Notes: generated from the sequence alone by a model not told the origin. DNA of 64,000 nucleotides from Streptomyces sp. SLBN-118 (GCF_006715635.1 NZ_VFNP01000002.1:930001-994000); one strand, 5' to 3'. Shown: positions 1-9,703, counted from the first letter of the stretch. Program-made: numbers and translations.

Positions 1-1
1 C

Positions 2-661
2 TCCCCCATCGTGCTGCTGCTCGGGGCGCCGGTGACGCTGGCGCTGCGCGCCCTGCCGGTCGCGAGCCGTCGCGGCAGCAAGGGGCCGCGCGAACTGCTC
101 CTGGCCCTGCTGCACAGCCGATACATGCGGATCGTCACGCACCCCGCCTTCACGATCCCGCTGTTCATCGCGAGCCTGTACGGGCTCTACTTCAGCCCCC
201 TCTTCGACTTCCTGATGGAGTCGAAGACCGGGCATGTGGCGATGATGGTGCACTTCCTCGTGGTGGGCCTCGTCTTCTTCTGGCCGATCATGGGTATCGA
301 CCCGGGTCCGCACCGGCCGGGGTATGTGATCCGGATGCTGGAGCTCTTCGCGGGCATGCCGTTCCACGCCTTCTTCGGGATCGCTCTGATGATGGCGACC
401 GAGCCGATGATCAGCGCGTACAGGAATCCGCCGGCCTCCCTCGGCATCGACGCGCTCACCGACCAGAACGCGGCCGGCGGTATCGCCTGGGCCTTCAGCG
501 AGATCCCGTCCGTACTGGTGCTGATCGCTCTGGTCTTCCAGTGGTACGCCTCCGAACAGCGGCAGGCCAAGCGCACGGACCGGGCCGCGGACCGGGACGG
601 CGACAAGGATCTCGAGGCGTACAACGCGTATCTCGCCTCGCTCCAGGCACGCGGACAGTAA
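2..661 (+). CDS. Cytochrome c oxidase assembly protein, CtaG-like (5' truncated)
   Basis: C-terminal part of a polytopic membrane protein; the frame is open to the first base of the window, so the N-terminus is missing. About 219 residues are visible, with four or more hydrophobic segments (near the LFIASLYGLYF, MVHFLVVGLVFFWPI, FHAFFGIALMM and VLVLIALVFQW stretches) and a charged tail rich in R, D and K. The FFWPIMGIDP and ATEPMISAY segments resemble the caa3-type CtaG family (cytochrome c oxidase assembly), which helps insert copper into the oxidase at the cytoplasmic membrane. The family match is from recognition, not a search. It could be a fused copper-resistance/CtaG protein, because the N-terminal half is unseen. 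Confidence 0.8.
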   Translation, partial: SPIVLLLGAPVTLALRALPVASRRGSKGPRELLLALLHSRYMRIVTHPAFTIPLFIASLYGLYFSPLFDFLMESKTGHVAMMVHFLVVGLVFFWPIMGIDPGPHRPGYVIRMLELFAGMPFHAFFGIALMMATEPMISAYRNPPASLGIDALTDQNAAGGIAWAFSEIPSVLVLIALVFQWYASEQRQAKRTDRAADRDGDKDLEAYNAYLASLQARGQ

Positions 662-734
662 CCGGGCAGTAGCGCGATGACCGCCTCACGGGTGACCATG
701 AGGTCGACGGCCGGGCCGTCGGAGGAGGGCGCGC

Positions 735-893
735 ATGTCCGGATCCACGAAGGCGATGGGAGTGCTCACCGTCGGGACCCTGGTGGTCGTGACGGCCTAT
801 ACGGCGGCACTCGGAAGCAATGGCTGGCTCTGGTTCGGCTGGGTCTTGCTCGGCCTGGTGACGATCGGAGTGATCGCTTCACGCGGCAACTGA
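735..893 (+). CDS. Small two-helix membrane protein, unknown function
   Basis: A 52-residue ORF starting at ATG 735 behind a strong GGAGGAGGG ribosome site (721-729). Two hydrophobic stretches (VLTVGTLVVVTAYTAAL and WLWFGWVLLGLVTIGVIA) with an NGW turn predict a small integral membrane protein. It lies 73 bp downstream of the CtaG-like gene in the same direction. Streptomyces often carry short proteins of this kind; no function is known to me. The ribosome site, codon pattern and clean stop make it a likely real gene despite its size. Confidence 0.7.
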   Translation: MSGSTKAMGVLTVGTLVVVTAYTAALGSNGWLWFGWVLLGLVTIGVIASRGN

Positions 894-1190
894 CCCGGCG
901 CACCGGGGACGGAACCGCTCAGAAGCGGAAGACGTCCCCGGTCGCGCGTCGAGTTCGGATGCGCCGGCGCACTTGTGCCGTGCCATTGCGCGGCCTCGCC
1001 AGGTGCTGCTGCGGCAAGGACTGCACTGCGGTGCGTCCGGGCTCCTGGGACTCGTGACCCGACGCAGGGGCCGGGCCGGACAGAGGCCAGGACAACCGCG
1101 GAGGCCGGCGAGGACAAGGGGCCGCGTTGGCGGAGCGCGCGTACGGGCGGTGCGAATCGCCCGTACGGCTCTTGCGCATGGCCCCTGCTG
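894..1190. other. Gap between convergent genes, nothing recognised
   Basis: About 300 bases between the small membrane protein and the end of the minus-strand anti-sigma gene. Open frames exist in several phases, but none has a ribosome site or recognisable protein. No clear hairpin terminator was identified. Confidence 0.5.
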
Positions 1191-1733
1191 TCATCCGACC
1201 CCGGCGGCCGCGATCGCGCGGTCCGGCTCGCGTACCTCCTGCGGCACCGCGGCGTCCTCGCCCTCCGGTAGCGCCAGGCTCCTCGGCAGCGGCTTGAACT
1301 CGCGGACAGGGGGCATCGGAGCGCCTGCGGAAAGCAGGACGCGCTGGACTTCCTTGACGCGTCGGCTGAACCAGATCACCTTGCCGGTGGCGGTACCGCA
1401 CGTGCCCCAGCTGTCGCTGAGCACGGCGACCGTGGCCAGTCCGCCCTTCGCGGGGGAGGAACTGGTCACCCGCGGCATCCTGCGGTCCTTGTCCGCGACG
1501 GATGCGATCAGGTGCCTTCCCGTCCAGCGCAGCTCCACCACGCACGCCTTGTCGCCCTTCACATGCTGGACGACGTTGCCGACGAGTTCGTCGACCGCGC
1601 GGCAGACTGGTGCGATGTGGTCCTCGAGACTCCAGTGCCGAAGATGCGCTGCGAGAATGCGCCGGATCTGGGGAATCCGTTCTGTCGATGCCTGCACTTC
1701 CAAGGTGTAGCGGCAGGCGGCCGTGACATGCAT
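1191..1733 (-). CDS. RsbW-like ATP-binding protein (HATPase_c_2)
   Basis: A 180-residue protein of the GHKL histidine-kinase-like anti-sigma family. The N-box is visible as CRAVDELVGNVVQHV (about residues 43-57). A degenerate G1 region (SVADKDRRMP) and a GGLATVAVLSDSWG stretch (about 96-109) follow. In this family such proteins act as cytosolic anti-sigma switches or free-standing ATPases paired with PP2C phosphatases and anti-anti-sigma factors; no partner gene is adjacent. The start at ATG 1733 is set by GAGGAG eight bases upstream. The last 40 residues, rich in P, E and R, extend beyond the domain. A second protein of this type lies at 13373-13804. Confidence 0.8.
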   Translation of the reverse strand: MHVTAACRYTLEVQASTERIPQIRRILAAHLRHWSLEDHIAPVCRAVDELVGNVVQHVKGDKACVVELRWTGRHLIASVADKDRRMPRVTSSSPAKGGLATVAVLSDSWGTCGTATGKVIWFSRRVKEVQRVLLSAGAPMPPVREFKPLPRSLALPEGEDAAVPQEVREPDRAIAAAGVG

Positions 1734-1920
1734 GACCGTTACTCCTCACCGCGACCTGGTCAGCTCTTCGGCTAGGGACCCCCGAGTGCGAAGAGTGAGC
1801 AAGTGTCGCTTCTGGGTCACCAACAAGATTGACCTCGGGCGGCCGAGACCGCAACACATCGCCCGACCGGAGCAAGAGACGGCGGTGGGCATCCCGTCAT
1901 CACCAGTCCGAGTCAGACGC

Positions 1921-1949
1921 TTACGCCCGGTAAGACCTGCACCTAGACT
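1921..1949 (+). promoter_or_regulatory. Probable promoter of plsC
   Basis: TTACGC (1921-1926) and TAGACT (1944-1949) separated by 17 bp form a plausible SigA/HrdB-type promoter, placing transcription start about 70 bases before the TTG start of the acyltransferase. The rest of the divergent 294-bp gap shows nothing else recognisable. Confidence 0.45.
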
Positions 1950-2027
1950 GATCACCCCCGGCGTGCCCGATGACCTGGCACAACGCAGCCCCGAAGCCGA
2001 TCCGGACCAAGTGAGGAGCACCCTCAA

Positions 2028-2735
2028 TTGTTCTATTACGTGCTCAAATACGTCATTCTGGGGCCGCTGTTGCGGTTGCTGTTCCGGCCCAGGATCGAGG
2101 GACTCGAGCACATCCCCGCGGAGGGCGCGGCCATCGTCGCGGGCAATCACCTGTCGTTCTCGGACCACTTCCTGATGCCCGCGATCACCAAGCGGCGCAT
2201 CACCTTCCTCGCCAAGGCGGAGTACTTCACCGGGCCGGGCCTGAAGGGCCGTCTGACCGCCGCCTTCTTCCGCAGCGCCGGACAGATCCCGGTCGACCGC
2301 TCCGGCAAGGAAGCGGGCCAGGCGGCGATCCGCGAGGGGCTCGGGGTGCTGAGCAAGGGCGAGCTGCTGGGGATCTACCCCGAAGGAACGCGTTCGCACG
2401 ACGGCAGGCTCTACAAGGGCAAGGTCGGCGTCGCCGTGATGGCGTTGCGGGCGAGGGTGCCGGTCGTGCCGTGCGCCATGGTGGGCACCTTCGAGATCCA
2501 GCCGCCGGGACAGGTCCTGCCGAAGATCAAGCGGGTCACCGTGCGGTTCGGGGAGCCGATGGACTTCTCCCGGTACGAGGGCATGGAGAACGAGAAGGCC
2601 GCCATCCGCGCGGTCACCGACGAGATCATGTACGCGATCCTCGAACTGTCCGGCCAGGAGTACGTGGACCGCTACGCCGCCGAGGTCAAGGCAGAGCGGG
2701 AGCCGGCGAAGAAGTTCCCGCGGCGACGAAGCTGA
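2028..2735 (+). CDS. plsC: 1-acyl-sn-glycerol-3-phosphate acyltransferase (PlsC family)
   Basis: A 235-residue LPLAT-family enzyme predicted to acylate lysophosphatidic acid to phosphatidic acid at the inner membrane face. Seen: a hydrophobic N-terminus, the HX4D catalytic motif NHLSFSD (His41, Asp46), a GQIPVDRSG block and the YPEGTRS substrate-binding block near residue 120. The start is TTG 2028, chosen because GAGGAG (2013-2018) sits nine bases upstream and no ATG/GTG fits better. Length is normal for the short actinobacterial PlsC proteins. Several paralogues usually exist per Streptomyces genome, so the exact substrate is inferred from the family. Transcribed alone, towards tap. Confidence 0.88.
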   Translation: MFYYVLKYVILGPLLRLLFRPRIEGLEHIPAEGAAIVAGNHLSFSDHFLMPAITKRRITFLAKAEYFTGPGLKGRLTAAFFRSAGQIPVDRSGKEAGQAAIREGLGVLSKGELLGIYPEGTRSHDGRLYKGKVGVAVMALRARVPVVPCAMVGTFEIQPPGQVLPKIKRVTVRFGEPMDFSRYEGMENEKAAIRAVTDEIMYAILELSGQEYVDRYAAEVKAEREPAKKFPRRRS

Positions 2736-2810
2736 GGATCGGCTCGGCGAACGCCTCTGGGCTTGCAACCGTGCCGCTGAGCGGCGGGCGCGCGGCGTGA
2801 GCGGCAGAAA

Positions 2811-2840
2811 GGAGGGGCGGCCGGAACCGGCCGCCCCTCC
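2811..2840. terminator. Bidirectional hairpin terminator
   Basis: A perfect 14-bp inverted repeat (GGAGGGGCGGCCGG / CCGGCCGCCCCTCC) with a two-base centre lies between the convergent plsC and tap genes. It is very stable and GC-rich without a long T-run, as is usual for streptomycete terminators. Confidence 0.8.
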
Positions 2841-2857
2841 ACCCGTATCGGCTGTGA

Positions 2858-4435
2858 CTACGGCTTGGGCGTGGCGTGCGGGGTGCACGCCACGTCGCTG
2901 CTGTCCACCGTGCCGCTGACCAGGTAGGCATCCACCCGCTGGTTGATGCACGGGTTGACCAGACCGGTCACACCGTGCGAACCGGCGTCCTTCTCGATGA
3001 TCAGACGCGAGCCCTTGAGGCGCTTGTGCAGCTCGACGGCACCGTCGAAGGGAGTGGCGGCGTCACGGGTCGACTGCACGATGAGCACCGGCGGCAGACC
3101 CTTGCCCGTCTTCACGTACAGCGGGTTGTGCTGCTTGGACGACCACGTGGCGCACGGAAGGTTCATCCAGGCGTTGGCCCACGTCATGAACGGGTAGTCC
3201 TTGTGGAGCCGGGAGTTGTCCCGGTCCCACTTCTTCCAGCTGGTCGGCCACTTGGCGTCCGCGCACTCGACGGCCGTGTAGACGGCGTTGCCGTTCTCCG
3301 AGGCGATGTTGCCCTTGGTGTCGGACAGGTCGGGCGCCGCTGCGTCGACCAGCGCCAGGGTGTCACCCGCGATGTACTTGCTCCAGGTCTGGGCGACGGG
3401 CACCCAGGAGGAGTCGTAGTACGGCGCGCTCTGGAAGAAGCTGATGAGCTCCGCCGGTCCGACGACCCCGCCGAGGGGGCTCTTCTTGGCGGTGGCCCGC
3501 AGCTTCAGCCACTGCTGCTCGACCTTCTCGGGGGTGTCCCCGATGTGGAAGGTCGCGTCGTTCTTGGCGACCCATGCCTTCCAGTCGTTCCAGCGCATCT
3601 GGAAGGCGACGTCCTGATCGAGGTTGGCCTCGTACCAGATCTTCTCCCGCGAGGGATTGACGACGCTGTCGACGATCATCCGGCGCACATGGCCCGGGAA
3701 GAGCGTCGCGTAGACCGCCCCGATGTAGGTGCCGTAGGAGACGCCCAGGAAGTTGAGCTTCTGCTCGCCGAGGGCGGCCCGGACGACATCCAGGTCGCGC
3801 GCGGTGTTCGGCGTGGTCATGTGCGGCAGCATCCAGCCGCTGCGCTCGGCGCACCCGTCCGCGTACTCGGCGGCGAGCTTGCGCTGGGCGCGCTTTTCGG
3901 CCTCGCTGTCGGGCACCGGGTCGGCCTTCGGTGCCTTCACGAACTCTTGCGGGTCGACACAGGAGATGGGGGCCGAGTGGCCCACACCCCGAGGGTCGAA
4001 GCCGACGAAGTCGTACGCCTTCGATGCGTTGGCCCAGAGCGGGTTCTTGTTGGTGACCCGGGTAGGGAAGCGCATGCCCGAGCCGCCGGGGCCGCCCGGG
4101 TTGTAGACCAGGGACCCCTGGCGCTCAGCCTTGGTGCCCGTGTTGCCTATTCGGTCGACGGCAATCTTGATCTGCTTGCCGTTGGGGCGTGCGTAGTCGA
4201 GCGGCACGCTCACCCATCCGCACTGGATGGGCTTGGCAAGTCCCCAGTCCGCCGGGCAGTCCGCCCAGTCGATCCCCTTCTTCGCGGCCCGCTCCGCGGC
4301 GACCTGAACACCACGTGCCTCGGACCAACCGCTGTGGCTGCCAGTGGCGTTGGCTGCCGGTGCGGTGATCGCGCCCGTGATGAGGGTGCCCGCGATCAGA
4401 GTGCCGGCCGAGCCGAGCACTGCTGTGCGTCTCAC
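2858..4435 (-). CDS. tap: Secreted tripeptidyl aminopeptidase (Tap family)
   Basis: An alpha/beta-hydrolase serine peptidase that removes tripeptides from protein N-termini outside the cell. Seen: an N-terminal signal peptide (RR, hydrophobic core, AxA-type region around residues 26-31), the NPGGPGGSG oxyanion loop near residue 113, the nucleophile motif GVSYGTY (Ser233) and a C-terminal TAP-like domain ending with a GSHGV His motif. The start is GTG 4435, giving 525 residues, because GGGGGAG is six bases upstream and the signal sequence begins there; an ATG 25 codons earlier lacks these. It is convergent with plsC, and its promoter region carries the motif at 4526-4545. Confidence 0.92.
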   Translation of the reverse strand: MRRTAVLGSAGTLIAGTLITGAITAPAANATGSHSGWSEARGVQVAAERAAKKGIDWADCPADWGLAKPIQCGWVSVPLDYARPNGKQIKIAVDRIGNTGTKAERQGSLVYNPGGPGGSGMRFPTRVTNKNPLWANASKAYDFVGFDPRGVGHSAPISCVDPQEFVKAPKADPVPDSEAEKRAQRKLAAEYADGCAERSGWMLPHMTTPNTARDLDVVRAALGEQKLNFLGVSYGTYIGAVYATLFPGHVRRMIVDSVVNPSREKIWYEANLDQDVAFQMRWNDWKAWVAKNDATFHIGDTPEKVEQQWLKLRATAKKSPLGGVVGPAELISFFQSAPYYDSSWVPVAQTWSKYIAGDTLALVDAAAPDLSDTKGNIASENGNAVYTAVECADAKWPTSWKKWDRDNSRLHKDYPFMTWANAWMNLPCATWSSKQHNPLYVKTGKGLPPVLIVQSTRDAATPFDGAVELHKRLKGSRLIIEKDAGSHGVTGLVNPCINQRVDAYLVSGTVDSSDVACTPHATPKP

Positions 4436-4525
4436 GTAGAACTCCCCCTTACTGTTGTCGAGTTCTCCGGGGATCCTTTCGTCTGTGGGGCTGCCGGGAA
4501 CAGGTCGCACTGGTGTTTCTTTACC

Positions 4526-4545
4526 GAACCAATAACCGGTCAGTA
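4526..4545 (-). promoter_or_regulatory. Possible operator, motif shared with 35202-35221
   Basis: On the minus strand this reads TACTGACCGGTTATTGGTTC, 91-110 bases before the tap start. It matches 16 of 20 bases of the sequence upstream of the alpha/beta hydrolase at 35274. No regulator is assigned. Confidence 0.35.
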
Positions 4546-4582
4546 GTGTCCCGCTCAGCGGTGCACCAAAATGACCGAGTTC

Positions 4583-5322
4583 TCACCGCTCAAGATGTTC
4601 CGCGTCCAGCACTTCATCGAGTACGAACCGGAGTTGGCGGGCATCCGGCGCCACGGCCGTGACCAGGTAGGCGGGACCGGCAAGCGGTGTCAGAACCGCG
4701 TACTCGTCCAACAGCCGTGACTGGACAGGCTTCTCCTCGAACTCGGGGTACACGACGAGAAGTTGACCGACCGCACGATGGCCGGCCAGGACCGCGCCGC
4801 CGTCCCAGCCACCGTGGGCGCCGGGGCCGTAGCTCAATTCCTGGTCCAGCAAGGGACGTCCGGCGCGGTGGACGGTGAGGCGGGTCGCGAGAGTGCCGGG
4901 CTCTTCGCCGTAGCGGCCGAGGATCTGTTCCTCGCGCAGCACCAGCCGTGCGCTCGCCGCCAGGTCGACGCGCGTACGCATCCGCAGATCGCTGCCGTAC
5001 GCAGAGATGAGCTGCTCCGGCAGCCAGCGCAGTTCGGCATCCTCGCCGACAGTCAACGACACGTCGTAATGGGCCTGTTCAGCGGTGCGGCCGGGCAGCG
5101 CGATGGTCGCCGCGGCGGAGTCGATGTGGAGCCGCGTACCCTCGGCCGCCTCCGCCTCGATGGCCAGCCGGTCGCCACCGAGCGGTGCGCTCATCGCGCC
5201 GACGACGGTGACACGGACACAGGGGCCTACGGCGCGCGTGCGGCGCAGGGCGAGCGGTCCGTCGCCCGTCAGTACCGGCAGGCCGTCGCGGGTGGCGACG
5301 ACACGGGCGGTTGCCTGGATGC

Positions 5323-5326
<4 letters not shown>
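4583..5326 (-). CDS. ureD: Urease accessory protein UreD
   Basis: A 247-residue UreD/UreH-family scaffold that binds urease apoprotein and, with UreF and UreG, allows nickel delivery to the active site. Family features seen: the [13 protein letters not shown] strand near residue 27, [11 protein letters not shown], a [15 protein letters not shown] block around residue 98 and [10 protein letters not shown]. It is the last gene of the ureABCFGD operon; its ATG overlaps the ureG stop (ATGA, 5323-5326), indicating translational coupling. It lies 147 bp from the divergent end of tap's upstream region. Length is slightly below many UreD proteins (about 270), typical for Streptomyces. Confidence 0.93.
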
Positions 5327-6000
<674 letters not shown>

Positions 6001-6019
6001 GGTGCGGCTCCTTGAAGGC

Positions 6020-6754
6020 TTACGAGGCGAAGAGGCGAACGGGCCAGGCGGCGTGCGCCTCCGCCGTGATGTCGAGCAGCGGGGCGGACGCTGCGGGCAG
6101 TGCGTCGACACCGTCGCGCGCGGCGCGTGCGGCCTGTGCGGCGACCTCGTCCAGGGCGGGTGCGAGGTGGGCGAGGACGGCGGTGGCCTCGAAGGGGTCC
6201 AGGCTGAGGAGGCGTACGGCGGCGGTGGCCGGTCCGCCGACCGACTCGTACACGGCACAGTGCGCGGCGTCCTCGGGGCCGAGTCCGGCGGAGCGGGCGG
6301 CGAGCCCGAGGACGATCGGCTGGTGGGTGCCGCGCGGGAACGCCGCGGCGAGCGCGTCCAGTTCGGGACTCGGCCAGGTGGAGCGGGCGGCGCGCATCAT
6401 CTGGCGGCCGAGCTTGCGGGCGGTGGCCCGCAGGGCGGGTGAGGGGGTACGGGCATCGGCGGCGGCGTCGAGCGCGAGGGGATCGAGACCGAGGGCAGCC
6501 GCGGCGGCGAGCCCCGCCGAGGTGAGACCCGTGGTGTGCAGCCGCCCCCGGCAGAATGCCTCCAGATCCCGGGCGTCGCGGATCCGGCCCGCGGTGACGG
6601 CCGCTTCTGCCCCGCCGGAGTGGGCGTGACCACCGGCGGGGAACCGGCCGTCGGCGAGGACGAGCAGCGCGGCGCGGGCAGCGGGCGCGGCCGGTCCGCC
6701 GGTGCCGGTGGCTCCGGCGGCTGCGGACGCTCGAATGCTGGAGTTATCGTCCAT
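6020..6754 (-). CDS. ureF: Urease accessory protein UreF
   Basis: A 244-residue helical UreF-family protein that gates the UreG GTPase cycle during urease activation. Seen: the [18 protein letters not shown] block (typical LxDSxFPxGxxxHSxGLE signature, here with small changes), [13 protein letters not shown] and a C-terminal [14 protein letters not shown] tail. The start is ATG 6754, two bases after the ureC stop, so expression is coupled; an Ala/Gly-rich 25-residue leader precedes the domain. Actinobacterial UreF proteins are divergent, and the operon position is strong support. Confidence 0.93.
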   Translation of the reverse strand: MDDNSSIRASAAAGATGTGGPAAPAARAALLVLADGRFPAGGHAHSGGAEAAVTAGRIRDARDLEAFCRGRLHTTGLTSAGLAAAAALGLDPLALDAAADARTPSPALRATARKLGRQMMRAARSTWPSPELDALAAAFPRGTHQPIVLGLAARSAGLGPEDAAHCAVYESVGGPATAAVRLLSLDPFEATAVLAHLAPALDEVAAQAARAARDGVDALPAASAPLLDITAEAHAAWPVRLFAS

Positions 6755-6756
6755 GA

Positions 6757-8478
6757 TCAGAACAGGAAGTAGCGCTGGGCCATGGGAAGTTCGGCGGCCG
6801 GGGCCGGTTCGACGGTCTCGCCGTCGATCGTCACCGTGAAGGTGTCGGCGTCGACCTCGACCCGCGGGAGCGCGTCGTTCTCCCGCATATCGGCCTTGGT
6901 GACGCGGCGCGTGCTGGTGATCGGCACGAACTTCTTGCCCAGGCCGAGGCGTTCGGGCAGATCGTCCTCGATCGCAGCCCGGGCGACGAAGTTGAACGAG
7001 TTCGCGGCGGGCGCCTTGCCGAGCGCGCCGAACATCGGCCGCGGCATGACCGGCTGGGGCGTTGGGATGGAGGCGTTCGCGTCGCCCATCTGCGCGTACG
7101 CGATCTGGCCGCCCTTGATGACCAGGTGCGGCTTGACGCCGAAGAAGGCCGGATCCCAGAGCACCAGGTCCGCGAGCTTGCCGCTCTCGACCGAGCCGAT
7201 CTCGTGGTCGAGGCCCTGCGCGACCGCGGGGTTGATCGTGTATTTGGCGACATAGCGACGTGCCCGGTGGTTGTCGGCACGGCCGTCTCCGGGCAGTGCT
7301 CCTCGCCGCTTCTTCATCACGTGGGCCGTCTGCCAGGTACGCATGATCACCTCGCCGACGCGACCCATGGCCTGGGCGTCCGAGGAGATGATCGAGATGG
7401 CGCCGAGGTCGTGCAGGATGTCCTCGGCCGCGATCGTGGAGGGCCGGATACGGGACTCCGCGAAGGCGAGGTCCTCGGGCACGGCCGGGTTGAGGTGGTG
7501 GCAGACCATCAGCATGTCGAGGTGTTCCTCGACGGTGTTGACGGTGTGCGGCCGGGTCGGGTTGGTGGAGCTGGGCAGGATGTGCGGCTCGCCGACCACG
7601 GTGATGATGTCCGGTGCGTGCCCGCCGCCCGCGCCCTCGGTGTGGTACGCGTGGATGGTGCGGCCCGCGATCGCGGCGAGGGTGTCCTGGACGAAGCCCG
7701 CTTCGTTGAGGGTGTCCGTGTGGATGGCGAGCTGGGCGCCCGTGTCCTCGCAGACGCTCAGGCAGGCGTCGATGACGGCGGGGGTCGCCCCCCAGTCCTC
7801 GTGGATCTTGAACCCGAGCGCCCCGCCGCGCAGTTGGGAGTGCATGGCCTCGCGGGACATCGTATTGCCCTTGCCGAGCAGTCCGATGTTCACGGGGAAG
7901 GAGTCCGTCGCCTCGAACATCCGGGCAAGGTGCCACGGCCCGGGGGTGATGGTGGTGGCCTTGGTGCCCTCGGCCGGTCCGGTGCCGCCGCCGACGAGTG
8001 TGGTGACACCGGTCGCCAGGGCCTGGTCGATGATGGTCGGCGAGATGAAGTGGACATGCGCGTCGACGGCGCCCGCGGTCACGATTCTTCCGTTGCCCGC
8101 GATGATCTCGGTCTCGGGTCCGATGACGAGATCGGGGTGTACGCCGTCCATCGTGTCGGGGTTGCCGGCTTTGCCGATGCCCGTGATGCGGCCGTCGCGG
8201 ATGCCGATGTCCGCCTTGACGATGCCCCAGTGGTCGATGACGACCGCTCCCGTGATGACGGTGTCCGGTGCGCCTTCGGCCCGTGTCGTACGGGACTGGC
8301 CCATCGACTCGCGGATCACCTTGCCGCCGCCGAACACGGCTTCGTCGCCCGCGAGTCCGGGCCCGCCGGAACGGTCCTGCTCGATCTCGACGAGAAGGTC
8401 GGTGTCGGCGAGCCGGATCCGGTCGCCGGTGGTGGGGCCGAAGAGATCGGCGTAGACGGCACGATTCAGCTCAGGCAT
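6757..8478 (-). CDS. ureC: Urease alpha subunit
   Basis: Catalytic subunit (573 residues) hydrolysing urea to ammonia and carbamate. All nickel-site residues are present: His141 and His143 (DAHVHF), the Lys to be carbamylated at 224 (GFKIHEDW), His253, His279 and Asp367 (SSDAQAM), plus the catalytic flap His327 (MVCHHLNP). The offset from Klebsiella UreC is a constant seven residues, so the alignment is clean. The start is ATG 8478 with a GGAGG upstream; it overlaps the 3' end of ureB by eight bases. Length matches the family. An active cytoplasmic urease is predicted. Confidence 0.98.
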   Translation of the reverse strand: MPELNRAVYADLFGPTTGDRIRLADTDLLVEIEQDRSGGPGLAGDEAVFGGGKVIRESMGQSRTTRAEGAPDTVITGAVVIDHWGIVKADIGIRDGRITGIGKAGNPDTMDGVHPDLVIGPETEIIAGNGRIVTAGAVDAHVHFISPTIIDQALATGVTTLVGGGTGPAEGTKATTITPGPWHLARMFEATDSFPVNIGLLGKGNTMSREAMHSQLRGGALGFKIHEDWGATPAVIDACLSVCEDTGAQLAIHTDTLNEAGFVQDTLAAIAGRTIHAYHTEGAGGGHAPDIITVVGEPHILPSSTNPTRPHTVNTVEEHLDMLMVCHHLNPAVPEDLAFAESRIRPSTIAAEDILHDLGAISIISSDAQAMGRVGEVIMRTWQTAHVMKKRRGALPGDGRADNHRARRYVAKYTINPAVAQGLDHEIGSVESGKLADLVLWDPAFFGVKPHLVIKGGQIAYAQMGDANASIPTPQPVMPRPMFGALGKAPAANSFNFVARAAIEDDLPERLGLGKKFVPITSTRRVTKADMRENDALPRVEVDADTFTVTIDGETVEPAPAAELPMAQRYFLF

Positions 8479-8782
8479 CGAGACCGCCTCCGACCTCTCC
8501 CCGCAGACCCGCGATGACGCGTCGGCCGGTGAAGGGGACGAGTTCCACATCGACGGGAATGCCGGGCTCGAAGCGCACGGCGGTGCCCGCGGCGATGTTC
8601 AGCCGCAGGCCGCGCGCGGCGGCGCGGTCGAATTCCAGGCCGGGGTTGGCCTCGGCGAAGTGGTAGTGGGAGCCGACCTGGACGGGCCGGTCGGCGGCGT
8701 TGACGACGCCGAGGCGGGTGACCTCACGGCCCTGGTTGAGGGACACGCGGCCCTCGGCGAAGAGGATCTCTCCGGGGATCAT
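8471..8782 (-). CDS. ureB: Urease beta subunit
   Basis: A 103-residue UreB, the small structural subunit of the (abc)3 urease. Seen: MIPGEILF start, the VSLNQGREV strand, [21 protein letters not shown] signature and [11 protein letters not shown] near the C-terminus. The start at ATG 8782 is supported by GGGGAG six to ten bases upstream and by the conserved MIPGE beginning. It lies 13 bases after ureA and overlaps ureC by eight, so the three structural genes are translationally linked. Confidence 0.96.
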   Translation of the reverse strand: MIPGEILFAEGRVSLNQGREVTRLGVVNAADRPVQVGSHYHFAEANPGLEFDRAAARGLRLNIAAGTAVRFEPGIPVDVELVPFTGRRVIAGLRGEVGGGLDA

Positions 8783-8795
8783 CGGCACTCTCCCC

Positions 8796-9098
8796 TCAGA
8801 CGATCGGGTCGTGGACGGTGACGAGCTTGGTTCCGTCCAGGAAGGTCGCCTCGACCTGGACGTCATGGATCATCTCGGGGATGCCCTCCATGACGTCGGC
8901 GCGGGTGAGGACCGTACGGCCCGAGGCCATGAGTTCGGCCACGGTGCGGCCGTCCCTGGCGCCTTCGAGGATGTGCGACGTGATCAGGGCGACGGATTCG
9001 GGGTGATTGAGCCGCACCCCGCGCGCTCGGCGCTTCTGCGCCACGTCGGCGGCCACATGGATGAGCAGTCGTTCCTGCTCGTGCGGGGAGAGTTGCAC
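8796..9098 (-). CDS. ureA: Urease gamma subunit
   Basis: A 100-residue UreA. Seen: [36 protein letters not shown] and [14 protein letters not shown], all hallmark blocks of the gamma subunit. The start is GTG 9098 with AGGTGG five to ten bases upstream. It is the first gene of the ureABCFGD operon; the 288-bp upstream gap holds the likely promoter and a possible GlnR-type site. Confidence 0.97.
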   Translation of the reverse strand: MQLSPHEQERLLIHVAADVAQKRRARGVRLNHPESVALITSHILEGARDGRTVAELMASGRTVLTRADVMEGIPEMIHDVQVEATFLDGTKLVTVHDPIV

Positions 9099-9209
9099 GC
9101 GTCCACCTCACAGTCGTCCGGCTCGCCTGGGTGCAGCGGGACGCTAACCCACGGCACCACTGTGTTGACCAATGCGTGGGTGTCTCACGGCGAGCGGTTG
9201 AACGTTAGG

Positions 9210-9234
9210 CGGAAAGTTTTTCCGGCGCGTTAAC
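9210..9234 (-). promoter_or_regulatory. Possible GlnR-type nitrogen control site upstream of ureA
   Basis: The minus strand reads TTAAC-n6-GAAAA (9233-9218), close to the streptomycete GlnR half-site pair gTnAC-n6-GAAAC; urease genes are known GlnR targets in Streptomyces. The same stretch contains a perfect palindrome CGGAAA-gtt-TTTCCG (9210-9224). A candidate promoter, TTGGTC with TTAGCG about 19 bases downstream, lies between this site and the ureA start. Confidence 0.35.
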
Positions 9235-9386
9235 TGATCTTGGTCTCACGCAGGTACACGCTGCAGCGGCGCTCACCTCGGGAACCATCGCCCGGCCCCG
9301 TCGGCCCGTACCGCGATCGACGAACGGGTCGTATACGGGGCGGCAGCGCCCGGGGGCGCGCGGCCCTTCCACGCGCTGCGGCGTGG

Positions 9387-9668
9387 TCAGCGGCGCTCGT
9401 CGGGGCGCCGGTGCTCGGCCGCGAGACCGAAGCGCCCCCGTTCACCGGTAGCGGACGCTGCCGAGCCGAGCGAGCAGACCGAGCTGATCACCTGCTCCTC
9501 GGCGGCCTCCTGATCCCGCTCCAGTCGTTCCAGGTCAGCGGCGGACACCAGCGCCACGAGTGGCTTCCCGTGCCGGGTCACGACGACGCGCTCCCCGCCG
9601 TAGACGACGCGGTTGATCAGTTCGGCGAGCTCTGCGCGGGCTTGCGTCACCGGAATCTCGTAGGCCAT
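9387..9668 (-). CDS. Phd/YefM-type antitoxin, apparently solitary
   Basis: A 93-residue protein whose first 50 residues are classic Phd/YefM: EIPVTQARAELAELINRV followed by GGERVVVTRHGKPLVALVS. Family members bind their own operator through this N-terminal domain and neutralise a toxin through the C-terminal tail. The start is placed at ATG 9668 (MAYEIP); an upstream ATGATG at 9680 adds four residues. No RelE, ParE or Doc toxin gene is visible downstream (9239-9386), so the partner is lost or elsewhere. It is divergent from the clpP-like gene across 71 bp holding repeated CCTGTAC boxes. Confidence 0.82.
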   Translation of the reverse strand: MAYEIPVTQARAELAELINRVVYGGERVVVTRHGKPLVALVSAADLERLERDQEAAEEQVISSVCSLGSAASATGERGRFGLAAEHRRPDERR

Positions 9669-9685
9669 GCTCCCCATCATAACGG

Positions 9686-9703
9686 CCTGTACGTCCTGTA
9701 CAT
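9686..9703. promoter_or_regulatory. Candidate Phd operator: tandem CCTGTAC boxes
   Basis: CCTGTAC occurs at 9686-9692 and 9695-9701, a 9-bp period, each with a GTAC palindromic core. The boxes sit between the divergent Phd-type antitoxin and the clpP-like gene, where Phd/YefM proteins normally bind. Confidence 0.4.

Noticed and set aside
2876..4546. Long plus-strand frame across tap
   Set aside because: It is the antisense of a clear tripeptidyl aminopeptidase; composition rich in R, V, G and no family features. High-GC DNA commonly leaves the opposite frame open.
6020..7936. Reading ureF as a 638-residue protein
   Set aside because: The upstream 394 codons lie out of phase within ureC; UreF homology begins exactly at ATG 6754.
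7126..8517. Long plus-strand frame across ureC
   Set aside because: Antisense shadow of urease alpha; Asp/Gly/Val-rich without recognisable motifs or ribosome site.
9230..9445. Toxin gene downstream of the Phd-type antitoxin
   Set aside because: The minus-strand frame (71 codons) overlaps the antitoxin 3' end in another phase and has no RelE, ParE or Doc features.
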